From positions 1-35,814 of the forward strand of contig CACMZN010000021.1 in the NCBI GenBank assembly GCA_902618175.1: a DNA stretch of 35,814 nt, read 5' to 3'. A program made the position numbers and the translations under genes. This stretch comes from an uncultured Verrucomicrobiota bacterium. Lineage in GTDB: Bacteria; Verrucomicrobiota; Verrucomicrobiia; Opitutales; Seribacteraceae. Under the pieces are notes generated by a model, which was not told the origin of the DNA, did no database searches, and saw only the letters and a program-made list of their open reading frames with translations. Below are positions 18,101-30,100 of this stretch, piece after piece. How positions within the stretch are numbered: position 1 is the stretch's first letter; the number at the start of each line of letters is the position of its first letter.

Positions 18101-21100
18101 GGATTTCAATCAATCTGCTCCACGCGGACTTAGAGGCATGACGATCGATGCCTCCCAATATGTTCCGCAAACCTCATCTGAGCTCGGATCTTCACTTGGC
18201 GCTTATTGGCTGTCATACCGCCGCAATGTGAGTGAATTCGGCTTGTCGGTAATTCTTGGAACGGCAGAGACAAGCCTAGTTCCCGACGAAACCGACAACA
18301 ACACTCCCTATTTGGATTATCTATTGGATATGACTTTGCATACACCGGATGACTTTACGGATGCCTACCTATTGCCGGGATTCACCTTCTCCGATTACGA
18401 AGCAGACGTTCACGTCACTCCTCTTTCCAAGGGTGGCATCTATCCGATGGAATATTTGAACGTGGTGGTGAATACCGGCACCGTTGCCGCCGGAAATGCG
18501 TCCGCCCCCACTTTTTCCCTGGACGTTAGTACGCAAACCCCATCCATTGGTGAATACGTCGCCATAAACGCCAGAGTTACGGATGGCAATGTAAGTGATT
18601 ATGCTTACTCCTGGTTCGTCAATGAAATACCCGTGACTGATTCATCGTTTCTGAACCAACCCACTCTCAATAAAACCTTTGAGAATGTAGGTGAGTACGT
18701 CGTACGAAGCGTTGTTTCAGACATGAAGGGTGGAATTGCTTCAAAGAATATGATTTTTCGCGTCGGAGATTACTACAATTATGGAAAATCAATGGTTTCG
18801 GGTACTGTTCGTTCCGGGAAGGGAGTGTTGCAGGGAGCCAGAGTGGTAATTGAACCTGCAACTGTGATTGAGCACAACGTGAGTATGACCGGCAGCCCAG
18901 TCGGCAGTTACTTGCCAAGTGGAACGAATGCTCCCCTCCGATATTTGATCGATGGCATGGAGGCTCCCGATTTGGTTTTTCGCAGGGGAGAAACGCATCG
19001 ATTCCACTTTGATTCCACCACTCAAGGGTACCCTATGAGTTTTCTTCTTCATCCCGAACATGAAATGCCCCGTGTCAGGCTTAAAATGTTGGTAAATCCA
19101 CTTGTTGATCAACCTGGACTAAATTACCTCGAACCTCCCGAAGTTTCCCTTACCGGTGGTAGTTCCTTCACTAATTACCTATCGAGCGAGATTGGTACCA
19201 TCAAAGATTACCAAGATGGCGCGATGGGTAATTCCACGAGTCCCTTATTGATTACCCGACCCTTTGCCAAGACCCTGCTTTCCGACACCAACGTCACCAA
19301 CGTCCGTACCCGTCCGCATGAGAAGGATGATTTTGGATTGTACGTCAGTTACGGCGGCAAAGGATATGATCGGGATAATCTGCCGAATGCCTATGTTTAT
19401 CGATCGAGTTTTTGGGAAAATTACAGCGAGGAAAATGCCACTGTCAAAGCTTACGTCGATGGAGTGGGAACGATGTCGCCAGTCATAGCAGAAAGCTTTC
19501 TCGGAAGCATTTGGGAAACGCGAACCAACTCGGACCCAGTCAGTCCGGAGGCAGAGGTGGTGATTTGGGGAACGGGAAGCGACGCTAATGCAACCATTTC
19601 CGTCTACGAACCCCCCACCGGCAACGAACCCCATCGTCAAATTACGGTCAATGACCAGGGATTCAATTACGAACCCAACGGCACCATGGCAGTCATTCAC
19701 TATCCGCAACAACCTCTTGCCACATGGACCTTTGACCGGCACGAATCTTTGTTCGACGACAAATCGCAAGCCCGCTTTCAACCTTCTCCCGCATGGAATG
19801 GAGGGATTGTCACCAATCTTTCTCATTATTGGAGTTTTGACGAGGACAATGGAACGACCATTGCGGACCAACCTCAATCGGGCAACGGCAATTCACTGGA
19901 TGTTACATCCTACGGAGCGGGAAATCTTTCGGATCCGACGCTTTCGGTCTGGGGTACCAAGGGAAGAGCTCTTTCATTAGACGGCACCCCGCTCACCCTG
20001 ACTGATGGAGTACCTTCGATACCTTTCACTTTCTCCGCATGGTTGATGCCAGAGAACGACCATAGCCTTGATATCGGAGGGGAAGACCTGACTTATCATG
20101 AGAATAATCGGACCTATGAATTTTCGGGGACCTTCACGCAAAGATTAAGCGACGCAAACCAATGGACTCACCTGGCAATCGTGGCCGAGAGTGCTGCTGC
20201 CGGATATCTATACGTGGATGGCCAACAAGCCTCCTTCACCGGAGCCTCGATTAGTTCCGGTAGTAATGCAGTAACTGGAGCAATGATAGGCTTGCTCGAC
20301 GAAGTGAAAGTGTATTCGGATGCCAAGACAGAAGAGGAAGTCAAACACCTGGCAGGTCGATTGTTTCTCGATCTATCAGGCAACAAGTATCACGCCGCAC
20401 CCATTGGCCCGGATTTCCCCATGACTGATCCAGTATCCGACCCCGGCATCTCCACCGACACCCCAGGTGTTTCATCCGGGGATGGTCTGCCCAGGGCTTT
20501 GGGGGATTCCTTTCTGGGAGAAGACCATGGAAGATCGCTGGATTGGGATGACAATGACAGCTATCTTGACTTGAGTATGCATACCAGTTCCTTTGCCGGT
20601 TTGAATCAGGGAAGCATCAGCTTTTGGGTCCGGCCTGAGTTGCAAACCGAAGACATGACGATTTTCAGCGCTTCCGACGTAGACGACAACCAATCCTACC
20701 TTAGAATCATGGTCCGTGGTCAGATTGGTGTGTTACAATATCATGTTGTGAATGATGGAGTGGAAGTGGCCAAGTTTTACACTCCTACAGGTAGCGCAGT
20801 GACTCATTCGGGAACTGCTCAGATGAGCGATTGGCATCATGTGGTACTCAACGTTGATTCCTCGAAATCAGAATTTTGGGTGGACGGCGTTTTAGCTGAA
20901 AGCTTGGAATATTCAACAGGCTCAGGAGCCAGAAGAGCGTTCTTTTCAGATGTGGAAAACATTGATTTCATGGCCATTGGAAATTTTAAAACCAATGAGG
21001 CGAATGCATCCAATTCCTTTTATGGGGGAATGGATGACTTCAACGTATACGCCCGCTCGCTCACCCAAGATGAAATCACTTTCCTTTATGAATTGCGCAA

Positions 21101-24100
21101 GGGAAGGGAACAAATTCCCAGACTGGATAGTGTGGTCGATTCGATTGGAACCATGGAGATGGTTCAAAGCGGACAGGGATACAAGGAATCACCTGAAGTG
21201 GTCTTTTCTTATGGCGCCGACGCCAATGAGACGGCCCAGTTGACTGCCTACGATTCTTCTGCAACTCCAGCTCACGGCACCATGGCCTATGATGTCAATT
21301 CCTCAACGATATGGGTCTATCATCTTCAAGATTATTCGTCGTCGGATTCGAATTGGAGAGTGGGCGATGAATATGGCTGGCGCGTTTTTGAGGAGGCTAC
21401 CGGTCTTGCGGAGCTTAACGCCACTTCCGTTGACCGGATACTTTGGATCAAGGACACGGGAATCAACAACACTCTACTTCTGCCAAATGACCGAAACGTT
21501 ACTCGAAGATACGTCGAATACGTTGTCGAGGGAGATGGACGATTTGCATCTCCTACCCAAAACTTTGGCGCGCCCAAAGGGATCTTCGGGTATCAATCAC
21601 CACCCGAGCTCAGCATTGATCCAGCTCCATCCGGGACTCTACATGCCTCCGGGTATTCGTTGTTTTTTCTGGACGTCAACCAATCTGCGGAAATCGTCAA
21701 CGGGGGAATGGGTCTACAAGACGAAGCCTTTGACTCAGACCTTGTTCGCATCAGCGGCAAAGGTTTCAGACCTGAACAGACGAGAACGGTAAGCAACACG
21801 AACTTTGATGGAACGACTAGTGAAACCCTCATTACCACGTCCACTCGTGAGGATTGGGGCAGGGAGAGCACAGGTGAATTGTCCTACAATCATGAAGCGC
21901 ACGACGTCACAAATTATTCGAGGCTTCAATCCATTACCCTTGGAACGAATCAAAGGATCGATGCAAATGGCCAAGTTTATTTTCAGGATTGGACACAGAA
22001 CGATGCAGCGGGCGAACCTCGTGGGGTGACCATGGAATTCAACCAGACGGTTTCTCATGCAACAGTTGAAAATCCCGGATTCGGATATTCTTTGCCCGCC
22101 GAGGTTTATCTGGTGGGTGGTCAGATGCATGCCGAACAACTGAATCAATACGTCGAACGGAACCAGACGGGCTCGTCAGGCATGCATCATCCCATTCCTC
22201 CTCTGTTCAAAGAGGCTGAGTTTTCATTGAATAGCGATGCCAATGGAAGCATTACCGAACTCAACGTCACACATTCCGGATATGGCTACTGGTGGCATCC
22301 AAGTGTAGTCATAGCTGGTGGAGGAGGATACGGGGCGCAGGCAACCGTTGACGGGGAATACAAGTTCTTCATTCCCCAATTGGATTCAAACAGCAGCAGT
22401 GGGAATCATGCGCTCATTTCCTTTGGTCCCATCGAAGAGGACTTTGAAAAGATTAGACTGAGGAAAAAGTCTTCCTTGTCTTCAGGTTTTGAATTCTCCA
22501 CCGATTCTATGAACACAACACCAACTTTAGTTGTTGATTATGCAAATGGAGAGACGGTCTCGAATCTGATTGCCAGCCTGGAGATCCTCGGCGTTTCTGG
22601 TTCGGCAACACCCGAACTTATTCTTCCTCTGTATTTGAGCGGCGCAGGCAGTACTGAATTGCTCTTCGGTGACGTCGACGTCACATTATCAGATGTTGAA
22701 GTGGATCGGCAACTGGCTCTGACCACTTATAAATTCATTGTACCCCAAAACAATGATCTCATAAGCATTGGCTTTTTGGATTCGAACTTGTCCACTTTGG
22801 TACTTGAGGAGAACTCTTCTTTGACCGAGGGATTCGTCTTGGACGTCAACCTGTCTTCACAAGTATTGAAAATTCAATACGCTGAAAATGAGACCGTTTC
22901 CCGTTTGATCGAAAAACTCAAGGAAGACAATAACGCGACGGTTTCATCGATTTATCTGGACGTCAATGGAACTGCTGAATTACTCGCAGGCTCCGGAAGT
23001 GAACTTTTGTCCGATTACAACGCCACGCGTTTGGGTGCAATTGATAAGATAAGCATTACCGATGGAGGTCGTGGATATTTCAATTTGGATTCGAATAACA
23101 CACCCGTTGCATCCATGGAATTGTCGGGCGTTGTGAATCCGGAGGAAAACGCGACCTTTGAATTGAGGCTGGGTGGTTCCCTGGACGAAATCATTCCTAG
23201 CGGGGGTACCTACGGACATCTCGACGTATGGATCGAAATATGGGACAGGAATCGTTCCGAATACGATATTGATGCCAATGGAGATCGAGCGACCGCAGTG
23301 GCCAAGGTGAGGAACGGAGTCATTGAAAAAGTAGTTGTGGTGGAAAGTGGAAGAGGTTATTTGGATCCGGAAGTTTTCGTTCGTGGAACAGCCCCGAAGA
23401 ATAAGAAGGTGTTTGATTCATATAATGACGATAAAAACCGAACTCGGATTTGGAGATGTTTGAACCTCCGGGAAACCAGTTCCGGCACACATGAAATTTG
23501 CGGACATATGGAGAGGGGATTGTATCCTCCTCATAATTGTCCGGGTGAACAGGATTCCCTTTTTCTGGCAACCGATGAAAAAGATGATACTGCGGTAACC
23601 GATTGGTGGAACAGGCATTCCAATGACAATGACAATCCCCATATCTTGTGCGATGATTATCATGCCGATTCGCCCGTTTCTCCTCAGGATCCGACTAGTC
23701 TGGAATATTCTGCCCTGATTCACAAGACGGCTGGTTTCAAGACGCGTGTGTGCGGAGGCACCAAGTCGAATTACGTATTGGTCAACGATTCCTATCGGAG
23801 TCCTTACGAATGGTGGTCTTCGCTGGAGGCAAAGTTGGCGCCCATTGCAGAAGGTGGTGAAATCAAACAGATCGTGGTGCTAGACGGTGGAAAAATGTAT
23901 GCCTCCATGGAATCGGCAATATCCGGAAGTGGAGGAAAAGTAGACCCGATTCCTGTTTTTGATGAGAATGGAACTCATGCTCAAATGATTTTTGACGACG
24001 TATCCTTGAATAATTTCGAATATGACTACCTATCCAATCCCTCAGGTTCTGGTCATGGTTTCCGGGAACGACCCTGGTCTTGGGATGGTGTAGATGAAGG

Positions 24101-27100
24101 AGAGACTTATTTCAACAAACCTGCCTATGGGCCAAGCGGAAAGGGAGAAGTGTTGACGATCTCTCATCGTCCGTCCACTTTCTTCTCAACTTTGGGATTT
24201 TCGGAACTTTCCTTGAAAGATTCGCTCGGAGACCGTGTGATCGGTGTGACTGTGCGTGACGGAGGCAAATACAAGGACGAGAAAGTCTTGGATGGAGTCC
24301 AGTTAGACATAGACTTCAATGGTTCACATCGACCGGATTTGGATAAAAACGGAAGTGTTGATTTTGTTTCCGCCAAGGCAATTCTTCATTCCACTTATTC
24401 TCTTACCGGATTTGTACTCGATGAAAATGCCACCTTCAACGACTCGTTGGGAACCGACGTTATCGCGAACACCACCGACGACGACCGCCTGAGAAGTCTA
24501 TACGTTGAAGAACCATCAGTTTACTTGATTCCCTCCTTGGGGAATGCTCCATTGATTGACACTGAGACCAACGGATCTTTCTTCAGATTGAACGGGTTGG
24601 TTGAATACGACCCATCTCCAGGCAAGGGATTTTTCGATCTGTACGTCGATCATAGGTTTCCAGCCAATTTTTACTACGGTTTTAGTTCCAACACGCTTCC
24701 CTCCATGGGCGGATCCGTAACCGTGACCGAAGGCATGCCCGGTATGAATTGGGCAGTGAATGGGAATGCGCCCGCCCTTAGGAAAACATACGCCTACACC
24801 GACCAGAATGGATTCTATGCGGTAGGGGATTTGAGTCCGGGACTTTACAACGTGGCTGTTTTCATGGAAGACAAGAATTTCCAGGAAATTACCTTCCGAC
24901 CGGATTCCAACCTTACGCAGGTATCGCGAACGCTTTACGTGCCTGGGTTTCCAGACTTGGTCATGCAATCAGATGATTTTGGATTCGGCGTAAGTCGAAT
25001 GATTTGGAATCAAGACGCAAGGGAAGCGGGCAATCCCGGAGTTACAATGACGTTCGAAGATGAACTTGAGTACGAACAAAAGATCTTGGAAGGAATAGGA
25101 TATGGATTTGATACGAATTTCATTCCTGAACTAACCATCGTTCCTGATGCGTCCAACACTAGTTCAGGCACTCCTAAAATCCAAGTTGAAGTACTATCCG
25201 TCGACGGATCGCTCAAGTTGACCATCATCGACGATGAGAACACGACAAAATTCAATCCCAATGACCGCTTCACGGTGTCCTATTCCTCAAGCATCAGTGG
25301 AGTGGACTTCAGCGAAAACTATCTTTATTCCGACATTGAAGATTCTTCCTGGTCCGGAATCCTTGATTCTCCCGGAAGAGGATCGCCTCGAGTACTGATT
25401 TCTCCCGGGGACGGCAATGGATCCAACTGGGTCGAGGTTGCTCCCTACACCAGTTCCAAACAATCGAATTTGGATTCCAACTTCACTTTCTCAGCTCTTG
25501 CCTTTGATGAAAACGGAAATGTTCTGGATGCCAATTCCGTCCAGTGGGGAATTTTACTAGACTATGACGACGTAAACGTCAGCAAGGTTGCTGTTCTCAG
25601 CAACAATTCCGGAAGCAGTACGGACTTGACTCTTTATTCGACTCTTCAAAGAGGAAGAGTGGAGAAAGTGCAGGTTTTGAGCCGGGGCTCCAACTACACC
25701 AATGGATCGTTGGTCCAGTTGGTGGGCGCCGGAGTGGATTTTAATGCTTCTCTGGTCGTGGGAGGAAATGGGGAAATAATCGACGTCAACGTATCCGACA
25801 AGGGATCCGGGTATGACGATCAGTCTCAAGTGGTCATCGTTGACGACAACGGAGTGGGTGCGGTGCTTGCTCCCGTTCTGGGAGGTGGAACTCTGTACTT
25901 GGAAGCAAATATGACTTATAACAGTCAGAATCTCACCGCGCAGGTGGGCGTAATGGTTTCGGAAAGAAATGAATTGTCGAGCAGGGAAAAATGGATGGAT
26001 CTTTACCTGGGTTCTTTTCTGGATGACAATGCCAGTTGGTGGGCAAGCGACCCAGACAATGATTCCCTAAGCAACGAGGCTGAGTATGAAACGGGCACGC
26101 ATCCTCAGCTGAGCGATACGGATGGAGATGGATTGAACGACGGCAATGAAACAAAGGGAAATCTTTTCAATGGAGTTGTCGTCAGGACAAATCCTTTGCT
26201 TTCGGATACGGATGGGGATGGGTTGACGGATTTTCAAGAAGTCAATGGTACGACTCATCCGCTTCTAGTGGATACCGACGATGATTCCTTGAGCGATGGG
26301 GAAGAAATCGAGCTCGGACTCGATCCCACTGCAGAAGATCAGATCGCATCCCTCGGTGGGATCATCTTCAATGGAAAAAACATATCCGGAGATCTTTACT
26401 TGGCTATTGAGAGGGATACCTTTGCCGACGAGTCAAGCATCTCTTCATGGGAACAAAAAACGAACACCTTTCCCCAATTCTACACTTTCAACAACCGACC
26501 CCTTGGCCATCTTCATCGAATAAGCGCCTACATCGATTCCAGCAACAACGGACAATATGATTCAGGCGAACCCTTTGCCACTTGGGAAGGAAACCTGACC
26601 ACCAATTTTTTCAATGCAAACCTGGCCCTCATCGATTCGCCTCCATCAATATCCTTTGATTCCGGGATTGCCTCGGAAATCAACGCTTCCCGGGGAGATC
26701 AAATCCCTCTGAGCGTTACTGCCACCGACTTTCCATCCTTCACCTGGGATTTGGAGGGATCGGCTTTGACCAGCGCCACCGGAGCCTCCACCATGGTTTG
26801 GGAAAGCACCACCCAAACCGGCTACAAGCTTTTGCTTTCTGGCAATGCAACTACGGTTCTGGAAATCAATTCAACCACCGTGGCCACACCCGTTGATGCA
26901 GTCTACGGTTCCTACGACCTCTTCTTCAAGGCGATCGACGGAGAATCCAGTGAATCGGTCACCATTCAGCAAACCTACCATGTTTTGGACAAAAACCCGC
27001 CGGAGATTTTCTTCAAGGGAGTAAGCGGAAGCGGACAAGCCCAGGATCAAAACACCACCATCAATTGGCCATACGGAACTTCTTTCTCCTCTGCCGTTCT

Positions 27101-30100
27101 CCTTTTTGAAGCTACGGACACGGAAGACGGTAATTTGACCAGCGAAGTGAACATTCAAGGAGTGAGCAATTTGAACGTATATGATCTCAATCAATCTCAA
27201 ATCCTGAAATTCTCCGTTTCCGACGAATACGGGAACGTCACGGATGCCAACCTGACCGTACAGATCAAGGATTTGGCAAAACCAGAAATTTCCTTTGCTG
27301 GTGCCGATGAAATCTACCTCATTCAAGGACAAGACTACAATATGACTGTCTTGCTTCAGGATTATGCGACGGTTACCGATAACTATGATGGAAACCTAAG
27401 CAGTCAGATCAACCTGGTCGGATTGGAAGACGTCAATTTGTCAGTGGTCAGCGATTATTCGGTTTATTTCATCGTATCTGATTCATCGGGTAACGAAGCC
27501 AACAAAACCTTGACTGTTCAAGTACAGGATCCGGCCTACGTCATAGACGGTTCTGCCTTTGACGGATACCTGTCCGGTGCAGTCGTTACCTTTGATGCGG
27601 ACGGGGATGGTGTGGGAGACTTGGCCAATTCATCGGTGACGGATGAAAATGGCAGCTTTCAATTAATATTCTCTTCTTCGGAACTGTCCGCGATCGACCT
27701 TGATGGAGATGGCAAATTAGACCCCGACGAAGGATCCATCTTAGTTACAGGAAGTACGGGAACAACAGATGCCACTACGGGTTTGTCTTTTAATGGGGTC
27801 TATGCAGCCGATGCCAATTCTTCGGTCGTCAGCCCGCTTACCACGGTTTTGAATACTTTGATCCAAGCCGGAATGGACAAGACCGAAGCGGAATCAAAAC
27901 TCATCAGCTCTCTTGGATTGCCCACTGATTTGAACGTCACGACTTACGATCCCGTAAAGGGAGCCATGGAAGGAAATGCGAGCGCCATGCAATTTTTGGC
28001 CACCGGAGCAAAAGTCGCCAATTTTCTCAGCCAAGCAGATGCCTTTGCGGATTACACCCTTACCGTCGTACAGACTTCCTATGCCAAGCAACAGGGCGCA
28101 GCCAGACAAATCGCCAATATGATCATCGTCACTTCAGCCAAGGATGTGTTGTCGGACGATCAGAAGATTTCACTCTACTTGAATAATTTTTTAAGCGATC
28201 TGGATGCATCGGTGGTTGTAAACGAATCGGAACTCCTACTGGCTTCTTCCCTTATTCAAGCATCCAACGATTCTCTGGATGCCGCTTGGGATGGGACGGA
28301 TGCCAATGTGCAAACCGGATTCAGCGAACTTCTCAAGAGGCAAATTGCAATTGACGAACTGGTGATGGATTCGATTTACGAACGAGCTTCGGAACAAGGA
28401 ATTTTTTATTCCGAATATTCAAATCTTCTGACCTCAGTTGAAGAAAATGCCGCATCAGAGACTGGGATCAATCAATTTGCCCCCATCGGACAACCTGCCT
28501 CGCACACTTTGTACCTGGATAATCTTTCCACGGGCGACTTCTTGGTTGATTTGAATGTTTCCGATCCTGATGGAGGCGCATTCAATGCGTCCATAAGTTC
28601 GGGTAATTTCGACCAGGATGGTGATCAGACGCTGGCCTTTTCCCTATCCACCGACTTCAAGGTATTTCTACAGGATAGGGACGATCTGATCGCACTTTCC
28701 TCCAACAACGACCTGAATCATACCCTGTCCATTTTCCTGGTGGATGCGGGAGATAAGAACTCCACTTTTGACCTGAACTTTGAATTTCTGAGCGAAGTTG
28801 TGGAGGAAAACGTGGTTTCAACCAGCAGCGCAGAGACCGACTCCTCTGCGGACACAGTCCAAGCCACTTCTTCAGCTTCGGTTGCATCCTACGTAATTGC
28901 CGCATCAACCGTTTCCATCCCATCCGTTTCAACCACTGGGGAATCGTCCGGTGATACAAGCGCCAATGTGGCGACCACGCTCATCGTGGCGGAATCCAGC
29001 AATTCGCAAACCGTCGAGGAAACAAGTGCTTCGACTGAAGAATCCACCTCTCTTGTGAGTGAAGCGATCCCTGCATCCACCACCGTGGAATCGGAGCAAA
29101 GCGAAGAATCTCCAACGCTGGAGACTTCAACGGAAACAACCTCCATGATTGAGACTTCGGACGAAACAACGGTCACCAGCTCAACCATTTCCGAGGAAGA
29201 ATCCGTTGGTGAATCAGCATCGGTGGATTCGTCAAATGTATCTTCGACAGATGAATCCACGTCTTCTGATTCCTCGACGGTGGAAACGAGTTCAAGTGAA
29301 GAGGCGCAAAGCGTTCAGACGGAGACGGAAGAAAGTGCGACTTCGTTGGAAACCTCTGATGCTGAAGATACGCAACAAACAGTCGACACTTCTGATTCAG
29401 TAGAAACAATTTCAGATACTGTGAATTCGGAGACCGAAAGCACCGGTGAAACTAGCCTGACCAGTACCGAAGATGCACTGGAAACAGAAACCGCTCTAGA
29501 GCCAACTATTCAAGGTACGGATATTTCCGAAGAGGAGAGCATGGAAGAATCAACGGTCATTTCCGTCGCTGAAGAGGCAACCCCTGCCATCGATGACCTT
29601 GTGGAGGAACCAACCGTTGAAACCTTGGTTTCGGAAACCGAAGAGATTCTGGTTGAAGAAACCGTAGTCATCGAAACCGAACAAGATGTCTCGACCCAGG
29701 ACAGTTTGGTTGATGAAGAGTCTGTTTCCGAATCGGTGGAACCAATCACCACCACCGATTCGGAGGAAGATGAAATTTTGGAAGATACTTCCTCTCAGGA
29801 AATCGACTCCAGCCTTGACCCAAGCGAGACCAACGCAATATCCGTGGAAGAAACGGAGGAGCTCGAAGAAACGGAGGAGCTGATGGAAGGGTCCGAGGAT
29901 GAGGGAGATCCAGTTATGGAAAATTCTCCACCTGGTGGTGAGGACTTCTACGCTCAATTACAGGAGAATGAAATCTTTGAAGGGGCGGTTGCGGTGATTC
30001 TTTCCTTTCAGGATTTGGATGGAGATCCCGTAGTCAGTTTCATATCAAGTGGCAATTTCGATGACGATTCCGATGGAAATCTTGCTTTTCGCATGACGGA

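Noticed and set aside
19245-19877. A 210-codon open frame on the minus strand inside the giant gene
   Set aside because: It is antisense to a continuous, clearly domain-bearing coding frame, its product has no recognisable motif, and similar antisense frames (for example 21735-22148 and 24516-24968) follow from the codon use of the giant gene.
26046-26340. Dockerin or EF-hand pair
   Set aside because: Four units with DxDxDGxxD spacing and variable spacers fit TSP3-like repeats better; the paired 22-residue dockerin arrangement is absent.
29149-29403. Arg-rich open frame on the plus strand and Val/Ser-rich frames on the minus strand within the stalk region
   Set aside because: They are out-of-frame readings of Ser/Thr/Glu codons; low complexity produces long stop-free shadows.
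28794-29913. Low-complexity region as an assembly artefact or DNA tandem repeat
   Set aside because: No exact repeat unit is present, the frame stays open through it and continues into a normal domain on both sides.
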